Source of the DNA: Flavobacteriaceae bacterium
Lineage (GTDB): Bacteria > Bacteroidota > Bacteroidia > Flavobacteriales > Flavobacteriaceae
Assembly: GCA_024763245.1 (NCBI GenBank)
Contig: JANTFW010000005.1
Coordinates: 1 to 57,668, forward strand
DNA length: 57,668 nt
Direction of reading: 5' to 3'
Position 1 is the stretch's first letter. Each line of letters starts with the position of its first letter. Positions 33,932-44,400 of the stretch are shown piece after piece. The position numbers were made by a program, and so were the translations under genes. The notes under the pieces were generated by a model, which was not told where the DNA came from, searched no databases, and was given only the letters and a program-made list of their open reading frames with translations.

Positions 33932-35248
33932 TTATGCCCTTATTCTTTCATTTTTCTTTGCATAGATCCATGCGCCGATTCCTAAAGTAACATATAGGAT
34001 GATTATGGCAATCATCTGTTCCCATTTGGTAGTAAATTCGTAATATAAAATGAGTACACCACCAACACTTAACCCAAAAATAGACAAAGCAGTAAGAAAG
34101 GTTGAAGAATTGGTTTTTTCTCGTATTTTATAGTTAGCAACTGCCATTAATAACGATACCAAAAGAAAAGTAATACTCCCAAATTCGAGTATTAATTCAA
34201 GACCGCCAATTACAATTAGTAAGCTTGCCATTATTGCCATTCCAATGATGGCATTTTGTGGGATATTATTTTTTCTGATAGAGAGCCAACTGGGAAAATA
34301 GCCATCTTTAGCTACCACAGACATTTGTCTTGAAGAGCCAAATACTGTTCCACTAATGGCACTGCTTGTTGCTAAAATTGCTCCAAAAATTACAAGATTG
34401 GTTCCTAAACTTCCAAGGATATTTCCTGCTCCAGCGGCAAGTGCATATTCTTTGTTTTTTATTATTTCTTCTGTCGGAATGGCAAATAATGCACCTACTG
34501 AAATTATTACGTAAATCAATATAGCTAAACTAATTGCAGCATAGATTGCCCTTGGAATGTTTTTTTGGGGATTGGTCATTTCACTCACAGCATTTATGAC
34601 CAACTGAAATCCTTCGTAGGCCACAAATGTTAATGAGGCTACAATCAGTATCGAGAAAACACCTGAATTTTCAGCATCTAATGTCATATTCTTGATAAAT
34701 GTTCCAAAATCGGTAGTTCCATGTTGAATTAATACCACTGAAATCATGGTTAACACTATTAGTTTTGTATAAACCATTAAATCTTCAATTTTCCCCATCC
34801 CATTTACACTCCAAATATTTATCAAAGTAAAAATTCCAATTACTCCTATGGCAATTGCTTTTCTAATCCAAATATTATCAGCAAAATCAGTACTGCTAAT
34901 AGCATAAGATGAAAAGGTATAGGAATACAAAGCTAAAGTACTGATGTAACCGAAGATGATAAACCAACCAATTGCTGATGCAGAAAAATGTGAATTTGGA
35001 TATGTTCTTTTATAAAAGGAATACGTTGCCCCTTCATCTTGATAATACAATCCTAATTTCACATAAGAATAAGCCGCTAATGAAGCGATTAACCCACCAA
35101 TTATAATGGCAATCGGTGTTAAATTCCCAATCATTGAAACCGAGATACCCAGTATGGTAAAAATTCCACCACCTACCATTCCACCTAAAGCAATGGCTAT
35201 TAATTCTGCTAACCCTAAATTTTTATTCCTTTTTCTATGTAGTGTCAT
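33932..35248 (-). CDS. APC family amino acid/polyamine permease
   Basis: About 438 residues from the ATG at 35248 (MTLHRKRNKNLGLAELIA); the upstream ATG at 35290 adds a non-conserved stretch. It has 12 hydrophobic helices. The first helix carries the APC substrate motif GGMVGGGIFTILG, and helix 6 has FVAYEGFQLVINAVSEM. It is an inner-membrane importer of amino acids or related compounds; substrate unknown. The DtxR-type operator lies between this gene and the regulator, so it is probably not part of the Feo operon. Confidence 0.9.
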   Translation of the reverse strand: MTLHRKRNKNLGLAELIAIALGGMVGGGIFTILGISVSMIGNLTPIAIIIGGLIASLAAYSYVKLGLYYQDEGATYSFYKRTYPNSHFSASAIGWFIIFGYISTLALYSYTFSSYAISSTDFADNIWIRKAIAIGVIGIFTLINIWSVNGMGKIEDLMVYTKLIVLTMISVVLIQHGTTDFGTFIKNMTLDAENSGVFSILIVASLTFVAYEGFQLVINAVSEMTNPQKNIPRAIYAAISLAILIYVIISVGALFAIPTEEIIKNKEYALAAGAGNILGSLGTNLVIFGAILATSSAISGTVFGSSRQMSVVAKDGYFPSWLSIRKNNIPQNAIIGMAIMASLLIVIGGLELILEFGSITFLLVSLLMAVANYKIREKTNSSTFLTALSIFGLSVGGVLILYYEFTTKWEQMIAIIILYVTLGIGAWIYAKKNERIRA

Positions 35249-35403
35249 TCTTCTATCTTCGAGTTTATATAATAACCTACTTGTAAACAAGATATAATAC
35301 GAAAAGCTATCATAAAAAAATAGATTATTCAGAATTCTATAAGGTATATTACGTAATTAACTAGTAAAAACTCGGTTAAAAATACAGTTTTTTACAATAT
35401 TTA

Positions 35404-37833
35404 CTAACCCCGAAGAACTGCCCCAAACTGCTTTTCAAAAGTTAGCTGCAATTTGTTCATGACTTTGCCAATTACTTTGTCGTTTAAGGTCTTGTGTTCG
35501 TCTCTAAGGACAAAGGATAGGGCGTATGATTTTTTGCCTTCCGGGAGATTTTTACCTTCATAAACATCAAACAAGTCCACATCTGTTAATAATTTACGTT
35601 CTGTTTGAAAAGCGGCGGTAAACAAATCGGAAAACAGTACATTTTTATCCAACAACAAAGCCAAATCTCTTTTTACACTGGGATATTTAGGAAGGGATTT
35701 CACTTTCATCGTATAGTTAGCCGCTTTGTTAAATAGATTTTGGACGGCAATATCGGCATAAAGTACTTCTTGTTTAATGCCAAAACTCTTTAGAATTGCA
35801 CGTTTAACAACCCCTATATCTGCAATTTTTGTTTTACCATCGAATAGTGCTATACCTTCAGAAAAATGAGAGCTCTTTGTGGGTTTTGTGCGTAGTTTAG
35901 GGATACCTACTTTACTGACTAAAGCACTAAGAACACCTTTTAAATAGAAGAAATCAGCTTTTTGATCGGTGATTTTCCAATTGCTCTTATGCTGATTTCC
36001 GGTTACAAATAAGACGAGGTGCTTATCTTCTTGGTAGCCGCTTTCATATTTGTGATAGGTTTTACCAAATTCAAAAAATTTCAGGTTATTCTGTTGCCGG
36101 TTTATATTATAGACAATGCTCTCTAATCCACTAAATAACATAGATTGGCGCATCGCTTCTAAATCGGCACTTAGCGGATTAAGCATTACTACAGAATGTT
36201 CTTCACGTAAACTCTCCTCATTACGGGCGTAATCCGGTTTGGTCAAAGAGTTAGCCATAGTTTCGTAAAAACCTTGAGAAACCAATTGATTGGCTAACAA
36301 ATTTTCATACTTCTCTTTGTCAAATTCTGTAAATGAAATCGAGGTATTAAGTTTATGTGAATATTCTATGTTATTATATCCGTAAACACGTAGTATTTCT
36401 TCTATTATATCGGCCTCACGCTGTACATCTACACGATAGGAGGGAACAGTCAATCCTAGATTATGATCAGTTTCGCTGTTAATTTTAATATCTAAAGAAG
36501 CTAAAATATTTTTAATAACATCTTTTGGTAATTTTTCGCCAACAAGTCGATTGATATTATTATAACTTACCACTACTTCAAAATCTTGTATTTTACCGGG
36601 ATAATACTCTTGAATATCCGAAGAAATCTGTCCACCGGAAGTTTCAACAATCAATAAAGCTGCTCTTTTTAACGCATATTTTACAAAGTTAATATCAATA
36701 CCTCTCTCAAACCTAAAAGATGCATCGGTGTTTAAGCCATGTCGTTTGGCTGTTTTACGTATTGCAACCGGATTAAAATAGGCGCTTTCTAAAAAGATAC
36801 TGGTAGTTTCGTCTGTTACTCCCGAGTGTAATCCTCCGAAAACACCACCTATACATAACGGATTTTCGTCGGCATCACAAATCATAATATCCTCTGGATG
36901 TAGACTACGTTCTACTTCATCTAAAGTCGTGAATTTTGTCCCTGCTTTAAGGGTTTTAACTACAATTTTGTTCCCTTTAATTTTTGTGGCATCAAAGGCA
37001 TGTAGAGGTTGCCCTAACTCATGTAACACATAATTGGTAACATCTACAACGTTATTCTTAGGAGCTATCCCTATAGATTTAAGTCTGTTTTGTAACCATT
37101 TAGGAGATTCTTTAACGGTAATGTTAGAAATAGTAAGACCATCATATCTGGGGACCAGATTTTTATCTTCTATGTCTATGGCTATTTTGAGTGTGCGAGC
37201 ATCTACATGAAAATCACTAACTGAAGGTGAGATTAATTCTAAATTAATCCCTTTTTGCATCAATCCGGCTTTGAGATCACGCGCCACGCCATAATGGCTC
37301 ATTGCATCAGCTCTATTAGGAGTTAAACCAATTTCGAAAACTTGGTCGGTCTCAATTTCATAAATGTTGGCAACTTTTTCTCCGGCTTTTACTTGTTTGT
37401 CTAAAACTAAAATACCCTCGTGGCTGTTTCCCAGACCTAATTCATCTTCGGCACAAATCATTCCAAAACTGTCTTCGCCTCTAATTTTACCTTTTTTTAT
37501 GGGAAATTCTTTTCCATTAGAATCGTATAGTATCGTCCCAACCGTAGCAACGGGTACCTTTTGGCCTGCGGCTACATTAGGTGCGCCACAAACAATCTGA
37601 ACCGGATTTCCATCTCCTAAATCAACAGTTGTTAAACTTAATTTATCGGCATTAGGATGTTTGATACAGGTTAAAACCTCACCCACAATAACACCTTGTA
37701 AACTACCTTTTACAGATTCGATGGTTTCAATACCTTCGACCTCCAGTCCTAAATCAGTAAGTAATTCTCCTGTTTTTTCTGCTTCCCAATCTGTATTGAT
37801 AAATTGTTTTAACCAGTTGTATGCAATCTTCAT
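35404..37833 (-). CDS. pheT: Phenylalanine--tRNA ligase beta subunit
   Basis: 809 residues, the expected bacterial length. The N-terminal tRNA-binding OB fold is in GVIVGEVLTCIKHPNADKLS, then VQIVCGAPNVAAGQKVPVA. The B3/B4 editing region is in NNVVDVTNYVLHELGQPLHA. The B5 DNA-binding-like region and the catalytic-like core follow. The C-terminal anticodon/FDX-ACB domain (KYPSVKRDLALLLDKNVLF, then YALSFVLRDEHKTLND) is complete. pheS is not adjacent, as is usual in Bacteroidota. The 5' region has a -7 element shared with the divergent priA. Confidence 0.97.
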   Translation of the reverse strand: MKIAYNWLKQFINTDWEAEKTGELLTDLGLEVEGIETIESVKGSLQGVIVGEVLTCIKHPNADKLSLTTVDLGDGNPVQIVCGAPNVAAGQKVPVATVGTILYDSNGKEFPIKKGKIRGEDSFGMICAEDELGLGNSHEGILVLDKQVKAGEKVANIYEIETDQVFEIGLTPNRADAMSHYGVARDLKAGLMQKGINLELISPSVSDFHVDARTLKIAIDIEDKNLVPRYDGLTISNITVKESPKWLQNRLKSIGIAPKNNVVDVTNYVLHELGQPLHAFDATKIKGNKIVVKTLKAGTKFTTLDEVERSLHPEDIMICDADENPLCIGGVFGGLHSGVTDETTSIFLESAYFNPVAIRKTAKRHGLNTDASFRFERGIDINFVKYALKRAALLIVETSGGQISSDIQEYYPGKIQDFEVVVSYNNINRLVGEKLPKDVIKNILASLDIKINSETDHNLGLTVPSYRVDVQREADIIEEILRVYGYNNIEYSHKLNTSISFTEFDKEKYENLLANQLVSQGFYETMANSLTKPDYARNEESLREEHSVVMLNPLSADLEAMRQSMLFSGLESIVYNINRQQNNLKFFEFGKTYHKYESGYQEDKHLVLFVTGNQHKSNWKITDQKADFFYLKGVLSALVSKVGIPKLRTKPTKSSHFSEGIALFDGKTKIADIGVVKRAILKSFGIKQEVLYADIAVQNLFNKAANYTMKVKSLPKYPSVKRDLALLLDKNVLFSDLFTAAFQTERKLLTDVDLFDVYEGKNLPEGKKSYALSFVLRDEHKTLNDKVIGKVMNKLQLTFEKQFGAVLRG

Positions 37834-37857
37834 AAATTTGGATATTTTTTAGAAGCG

Positions 37858-37865
37858 CAAAGATA
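37858..37865 (-). promoter_or_regulatory. Flavobacterial -7 element (TATCTTTG) of pheT
   Basis: TATCTTTG on the minus strand lies 25 bp upstream of the pheT ATG and matches the TAnnTTTG consensus. Confidence 0.5.
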
Positions 37866-37891
37866 ATACTTTAATCGCAGTTAAAAAATCG

Positions 37892-37899
37892 TATTTTTG
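37892..37899 (+). promoter_or_regulatory. Flavobacterial -7 element (TATTTTTG) of priA
   Basis: TATTTTTG lies 39 bp upstream of the priA start. It and the pheT element are 26 bp apart, so the two divergent promoters are close. Confidence 0.5.
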
Positions 37900-37937
37900 A
37901 CCTAATTTTAAATTACTAAAAAAAGATTTGTATTTCT

Positions 37938-40382
37938 GTGTATTTTATTGATGTTATATTGCCCTTACCGCTTCAACGTCTTTTTACCTATAAAATAAAT
38001 AGGGCAGAGGCCGATTTCTTACAAATAGGAATGCGTGTTGCTGTACCATTTGGTAAAAGTAAAATCTACACGGGAATTGTATATCAAATACACCAGAATT
38101 CTCCAAAGGCGTATGACGCTAAGGATATTCATCAGATTTTAGATAAAGCACCATTGGTGAGCAAGGCACAATTAACCCATTGGGAGTGGATTGCCGATTA
38201 CTATATGTGTTCTTTAGGCGAAGTCCTGCGTGCGGGTTTGCCCTCTGCATTTTTGTTACAGAGTGAAACACGAGTTGTACTCAATCAAAAATTTGAAGAC
38301 GAAAGCCTTTTAGATGATAAAGAGTTTTTAATTTTTGAAGCGCTACAGTATCAATCTATCCTTACAATTGATAAGATTAGTGCTATTTTGTCGCGTAAAA
38401 CCGTTTTGCCAATCATTAAAGGATTGTTGAATAAAGGCGTGATACAGGTACACGAAGTTTTATATGAAAAATATATCCCAAAAGTTGTTAAATATATTCG
38501 TTTGTCTAAGCCTTGGGCATCAGAAGATCAATTACAAGAGCTGCTAGAAAAATTGCAAAGGGCTCCGAGACAAAAGGAGGTGGTTTTACAATATTTCCAA
38601 GCCAAAGCTATTACCGGTAAACCTGTTGCTTTTTCGGCTTTTGTAAAAGAATATCATTTGAGTAGTGCTGCTGTTAAATCTCTGGTCGAAAAGGGTATTT
38701 TCGAGTGGTATACTTTGCAGGAGGATCGTGTAAAAATGAATCAATCAAGCAAGGAAATTCCCAAACTTAGCGATTTACAAGAGGAAGCTTTAGGAAAAAT
38801 TGAATCCGAATTTAAACAAAAAGAGGTGTGTTTGCTCTATGGAGTTACGGGAAGTGGTAAAACGGAAATTTATACGCATCTAATCCAAAAAGTATTGCAA
38901 CAAGGTCGGCAAGTTTTATATCTCGTTCCAGAAATTGCCTTGACCACACAATTGATAAACCGTCTTGAATTTTTCTTTGGCGAGCAGATTGCTGTTTTTC
39001 ATTCGCGTTATTCTATGAATGAACGTATTGAAGCTTGGCAAAATATTTTACAAAATAAAAAAAAGGCACAGTTGATTGTTGGTGCAAGATCTGCCTTGTT
39101 TTTGCCCTTTGCTAATTTAGGATTAGTTATTATTGATGAGGAACACGAAACATCATATAAACAAATGAGTCCTGCACCACGGTATCATGCGCGTGATGCA
39201 GCTATCGTGTTGGCCAGACAAATGCAAGCTAAAGTAGTATTGGGAACAGCAACACCTAGTATTGAATCGTATCAAAATGTAATTGGACATAAATTTGCGA
39301 TGGTTGAGCTTCCCGAACGATATGGAAAAAGTCTTCTGCCGGAGGTAGCACTTATTAATCTGTCTGAAACCTATAAGCGAAAACAAATGAAAGGGCATTT
39401 CTCTGAAATGTTACTGGAAAGTATTCAAGAATCACTGGTAAATAAAGAACAAGTTATCCTTTTTCAAAACAGACGCGGTTTTTCTCCAATGGTAGAATGT
39501 ACGAGTTGTGGTATATCACCCCAATGTCCAAATTGTGATGTTAGTTTAACTTACCATAAGTTTACCGATGAACTACGATGTCATTATTGTGGATTTACTG
39601 CACCTATGCCTCAGTTATGTCCAGCTTGTAAAAACCCTACTTTAGATACCATAGGTTTTGGAACAGAGCAGTTGGAATTAGAAGTAAAAGAACTTTTCCC
39701 CAAAGCTAAGGTGGCTCGTATGGATTTTGATACGACAAGAGGAAAATACAGCTATCATCGTATTATCAGTGCTTTTCAAGCACAAGAAATTGATATTTTG
39801 GTAGGCACTCAAATGCTGTCTAAGGGCTTGGATTTTTCTAATGTTGCATTGGTTGGGGTTATGAATGCCGATACCATGCTTAATTACCCTGATTTTAGAG
39901 CCCATGAACGCAGTTTTCAAATGTTAGTGCAAGTGTCGGGTAGGGCAGGTAGATCCGATAAAAGAGGCAAGGTACTTATACAGACTTTTAATCCGTATCA
40001 TCAAATATTACAACAAGTTACCCTTAATGATTATCAGTCAATGTTCAACGAACAAATGCAAGAGCGTTGGCAATATAAATATCCACCCTATTACAGGTTG
40101 ATAAAAATACAATTGTCACATGCCGATTACCAGCGAGTTAATTCGGCAGCAGATTGGCTAGGTCAGTCCTTAAAAAATTATTTTAATGAATGGGTGTTAG
40201 GCCCTTCTTCTCCTGCAATAGGGCGTATTCGTAATAAATACATCAAAGATATTATGATTAAAATACCCCCGGAATTATCTATTCGAAAAGTTAAAAAACA
40301 AGTACAACAAGTTAAGAATCATTTTCAATCAATTGCCCCTTATCGTAGTATTCGTTTTAGTATTGATGTGGATACTTATTAA
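37938..40382 (+). CDS. priA: Primosomal replication protein N' (PriA helicase)
   Basis: 814 residues, a normal length. It restarts stalled replication forks. The N-terminal 3'-DNA-binding domain is in DVILPLPLQRLFTYKIN. Walker A is GVTGSGKTEIYTHL and the DEAH-like box is IIDEEHETSYKQ. A zinc-binding insert carries eight cysteines (CTSCGISPQCPNC, then RCHYCGFTAPMPQLCPAC). The motif VSGRAGRSDKRG is helicase motif VI. The start is a GTG, which reads directly into MYFIDVILPLPL as homologues do. It is divergent from pheT. Confidence 0.96.
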   Translation: MYFIDVILPLPLQRLFTYKINRAEADFLQIGMRVAVPFGKSKIYTGIVYQIHQNSPKAYDAKDIHQILDKAPLVSKAQLTHWEWIADYYMCSLGEVLRAGLPSAFLLQSETRVVLNQKFEDESLLDDKEFLIFEALQYQSILTIDKISAILSRKTVLPIIKGLLNKGVIQVHEVLYEKYIPKVVKYIRLSKPWASEDQLQELLEKLQRAPRQKEVVLQYFQAKAITGKPVAFSAFVKEYHLSSAAVKSLVEKGIFEWYTLQEDRVKMNQSSKEIPKLSDLQEEALGKIESEFKQKEVCLLYGVTGSGKTEIYTHLIQKVLQQGRQVLYLVPEIALTTQLINRLEFFFGEQIAVFHSRYSMNERIEAWQNILQNKKKAQLIVGARSALFLPFANLGLVIIDEEHETSYKQMSPAPRYHARDAAIVLARQMQAKVVLGTATPSIESYQNVIGHKFAMVELPERYGKSLLPEVALINLSETYKRKQMKGHFSEMLLESIQESLVNKEQVILFQNRRGFSPMVECTSCGISPQCPNCDVSLTYHKFTDELRCHYCGFTAPMPQLCPACKNPTLDTIGFGTEQLELEVKELFPKAKVARMDFDTTRGKYSYHRIISAFQAQEIDILVGTQMLSKGLDFSNVALVGVMNADTMLNYPDFRAHERSFQMLVQVSGRAGRSDKRGKVLIQTFNPYHQILQQVTLNDYQSMFNEQMQERWQYKYPPYYRLIKIQLSHADYQRVNSAADWLGQSLKNYFNEWVLGPSSPAIGRIRNKYIKDIMIKIPPELSIRKVKKQVQQVKNHFQSIAPYRSIRFSIDVDTY

Positions 40383-40539
40383 AAGAACATTATTTTTTAA
40401 TTTCAACGTTCGAGAAAAGTTGATTCTGCGGTATCTATTGTTTGTAAGGACTTAAATTTTTTGCAAAAAAAGAAGCATGGTAAAGTATAGCCTTTACTAT
40501 GTGTTTTTATATGGTTTTATAAAGGATTTAATATGCCAG

Positions 40540-40941
40540 TTAGGGTGCTAAATAACTAAAAGGAGGGTAGGGAATATTACGCAGAATAAAAAAAAGGACA
40601 ACTATGATAAAAATAACCCATGGAGCTTTAGATTTATCCAAGATGCTATGGTAAGTCGTTCCTAAAAAGTGATTACTGATAGCGATACTATAATGAAGGA
40701 AAACGACTAGCAGTGCCGGTAAAAACAGAATATTACTACTAAAAACACCGGGGATATCCAAGTGCAATAAGGCGTGAGTAGCTCTTTGACTGCCACAGCC
40801 GGGACAATAAATACCCGTTGTAGCATACAACGGGCATTTCGGAAATAATAAATTATTTATCGGGTCGTATTCAAAATAAACAGCACCCAAAATAAGTACT
40901 CCTATAAAAGCAAATATAAATTTTAAATAGCTTTTATTCAA
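40540..40941 (-). CDS. DUF2752 family membrane protein
   Basis: 133 residues with about three or four helices. The family signature is in LYATTGIYCPGCGSQRATHALLH, where the CPGCGxxRA motif is diagnostic, with the Cys pair near a membrane edge. The C-terminal tail holds RNIPYPPF. It is in the inner membrane, function unknown. It follows the CD225-like gene by 12 bp and is probably co-transcribed with it, an arrangement I recall from several Bacteroidota. Confidence 0.85.
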   Translation of the reverse strand: MNKSYLKFIFAFIGVLILGAVYFEYDPINNLLFPKCPLYATTGIYCPGCGSQRATHALLHLDIPGVFSSNILFLPALLVVFLHYSIAISNHFLGTTYHSILDKSKAPWVIFIIVVLFFILRNIPYPPFSYLAP

Positions 40942-40953
40942 TGTTGTACTTTT

Positions 40954-41253
40954 TTACTGATTGAAAGTGGCAAATAGAGTGGTACCCATTATTGCAAAGT
41001 AAGCAACCAGAACAACAAGACCAACGATAAGACCCCACATCATAAATTGTTTGGCTTGTTTAGAGGCTTGTTCTGCTCCGGCATAATCTCCCGCATCGTA
41101 TTTAGAATTTACTTGAGCAGCAAAAACAATTCCAACAACACCTAGCGGTAAACAACAAAAAATGGTTACTAAAATAGATTCTACTAAATAATTTTTTGGT
41201 TTAACACCTGGATTAGAAGGTTGTACGACTTCAGGATTAATTTGATCAGACAT
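40954..41253 (-). CDS. CD225/dispanin-like small membrane protein
   Basis: About 99 residues from the ATG at 41253 (MSDQINPEVV), preferred over the ATG at 41283 because the added ten residues are not conserved in type. After a Pro-rich N-terminus there are two helices. The first is in YLVESILVTIFCCLPLGVVG, the CCLP motif of the CD225/dispanin family. It is followed by the amphipathic FAAQVNSKYDAGDYAGAEQA segment typical of the family, then the second helix. Bacterial members are of unknown function. It is paired with DUF2752. Confidence 0.82.
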   Translation of the reverse strand: MSDQINPEVVQPSNPGVKPKNYLVESILVTIFCCLPLGVVGIVFAAQVNSKYDAGDYAGAEQASKQAKQFMMWGLIVGLVVLVAYFAIMGTTLFATFNQ

Positions 41254-41417
41254 AGTATAATAAAATTTGGTTAATAAGGTCAAAGGTACAAAAATGTACA
41301 GTTGAATTGACTTTATTTTTAAGTAACTTTATTAAAAAATTTTCAACGAAAACGTTATAGCTATATACATTCTTCATAAATATTATTCAAGGATGATTTT
41401 TTTTAATAAAAATACAA

Positions 41418-41446
41418 TTTTGTTTTAATAGAATATTGTAATTTTG
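41418..41446 (+). promoter_or_regulatory. Flavobacterial promoter of the PFOR gene (TTTTG and TAATTTTG)
   Basis: TTTTG at 41418-41422 and TAATTTTG at 41439-41446, 16 bp apart, fit the TTG/TAnnTTTG layout. The promoter lies 52 bp upstream of the ATG. Confidence 0.6.
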
Positions 41447-41498
41447 TAGGCTTTTAAAGATAAAAGCTAAGATTTGAATTATTATTAAATTATTAAAT

Positions 41499-44400
41499 AT
41501 GAAAAAATTTCCAAAATTGATTCTAGATGGTAATGAAGCGGTAGCACGTATTGCTCATAAAACCAATGAGGTTTGTGCGATTTATCCCATTACTCCTTCA
41601 TCGCCTATGGGGGAACATGCCGAAGCATACAGCGCGAAACATATGACCAATATATATGGTGATATTCCTAACGTAGTGGAGATGCAAAGTGAAGGTGGTG
41701 CTGCAGGTGCGGTTCATGGTGGTTTGCAAGGTGGTGCTTTAACCACAACCTTTACAGCTTCACAAGGTTTATTATTGATGATTCCTAATATGTACAAAAT
41801 AGCCGGTGAATTATTACCTACTGTTTTTCATATTGCAGCAAGAACAATTGCTACACATGCTTTATCCATATTCGGTGACCATTCCGATGTGATGGCAACC
41901 CGACAAACCGGATTTGCTATGCTGTTTGGTGGATCGGTACAGGAGGCTCACGATTTTGCCTTGATTTCGCAAGTAGCGACCTTAAAATCAAGAGTACCTT
42001 TTTTAAATGTTTTTGATGGGTTTAGAACGTCTCACGAGATTCAAAAAATTGACGGTATTACCGATGATATTATTAAGGAAATGATGCCTTTTGATAAGAT
42101 AATGGAGCATAAAGAACGTGCGTTAAATCCTAAAAATCCGGTCATTAGAGGTACTGCACAAAATCCCGATGTGTTTTTTCAAGCTCGCGAGGCGGCTAAT
42201 TTGTATTATCAAAAAGCGCCTGCTATTGTACAAGAAACGATGGATGAGTTTTATAAACATACCGGTCGTAAATACGAACTGTTTGATTACATAGGACATC
42301 CTGAGGCCGAACGAGTTATTGTTTTGATGGGTTCCGGAACTGGTCCGGTTAGAGAAACGATTGACACTATGGTGGAAGCAGGAGAAAAAGTAGGAGCCAT
42401 CATCATTCGTCTGTATCGTCCTTTCGATATGGAATACTTTATCAATAAATTACCTGATACTGTTAAAAGTATTGCCGTAATGGATCGTACAAAAGAATCA
42501 GGAAGTATAGGAGAGCCTGTATATCTAGATGTGGTAGCTGCCTTTGCAGAAAGTGACAAACCTATGCCTAAAATTGTAGGTGGTCGTTACGGTTTATCTT
42601 CTAAAGAGTTTACTCCGGCCATGGTCAAAGGAATTTATGATAATTTAGCCAAAGAAACCCCTAAAAATCACTTTACCGTAGGTATTATTGATGATGTTTC
42701 ACATACTCATATTGATGTAGCTGATACATTCATGACTAAAAAATCTACTTTTAATAGTTTATTTTATGGTTTAGGGTCTGATGGTACTGTAAGTGCTAAC
42801 AAAAACTCGATTAAAATAATAGGTGATACAACTGATGGTTATGCACAAGGTTATTTTGTATACGATTCTAATAAAGCAGGTTCGCAAACTATTTCGCACT
42901 TGCGTTTTGGCCCTGATCCAATTTATTCTACCTACCTAATTAACTCAGCTGATTTTGTCGCATGTCATAAATATACATTTATTGAAAAGTATGATATGAT
43001 TGCCAAAATTAAAAAAGGAGGAACTTTCTTATTAAACTCACCTTATTCTAAAGACGAAGTTTGGGATAATTTACCACGTAAAGCGCAAGAGCAAATTATT
43101 GCTAAAGAACTTGATTTTTATGTGATTGATGCTACAAAAGTTGCACAAGATGCCAAATTAGGACGTCGAACCAATACAATTCTTCAAACCTGTTTCTTTG
43201 CAATATCCGGTATTTTACCTAAAGATGATGCGATAAAACGTATTAAAGATGCGATTGTAAAATCCTACTCTCATAAAGGTGATGCCGTGGTACAAATGAA
43301 CTTTAACGGAGTGGATAAAGCTATCGAAAACCTCTTTAAAGTGGATTATCCAAAACAAATTACCAGTAACAAAGAATTAAAACCTTTTGTAACTAGTGAT
43401 GCAACAGACTTTACTAAAGAAGTCTTAGCCATGAGTATGGCGGGTAAAGGAGATTTACTTCCTGTAGGTGTTTTCTTGCCTGATGGAACATTCCCTACCG
43501 GTACTTCACAATATCAAAAACGTGATATCGCTGAATTCGTTCCTGTTTGGGATGATAATGAGTTGTGTACACAGTGTAACAAATGTAGTATGGTTTGTCC
43601 TCATGCTGCCATTCGTTCTAAAGTAGTAGATAACGGTTTGGTATCAGAATTTCCCGATACCTTGACAAGTGTGGCGGCTAAGGGACGTCCTTTTGATAAA
43701 GAAACCGAAAGTTATGTGCTTCAGGTATCGCCGTATGATTGTACAGGATGTAATCTTTGTGTAGCGGTTTGTCCTGCTATCAGTAAAGAAGATGAAAACT
43801 TTAAGGCAATTAATATGCATGCCATTGCCGAAGTTAAAAAAGATGAAGCTCAAAATTGGGATCATTTTATAAAATTACCGGATTATGATCGTACTAAATT
43901 GACAACTAATAATGTAAAAGGATCACAATTCTTAGAACCCTTATTTGAATTTTCAGGTGCTTGTCCCGGTTGTGGAGAAACCCCTTATTTAAAATTGTTA
44001 ACGCAGTTATGGGGTGATGATGTGGTGATTGCGAATGCTACAGGATGTTCATCAATTTATGGAGGAAACTTACCTACAACACCGTATACTAAAAATAATG
44101 ATGGTAGAGGACCTGCCTGGGCTAACTCTTTGTTCGAAGATAATGCCGAGTTTGGTTTGGGTATTAAATTAGCCTTAAATGCTAAACAAGATCGTGCTAG
44201 AAAGCTTCTTAAATCTTTGGAAGAAGAAATAGGAATCGATTTAGTAACCTCTATTTTGGATAATGACCAGAAAGATGAGACAGCTAAAGCCGCTCAATTT
44301 GAAAATATAGATAAATTAAATGCGATTCTTGAAAGATTAAACAACGAAGATGCTAAAGAATTATTGAGTCTATCGGATAATTTAAGTACCAAACAAATGT

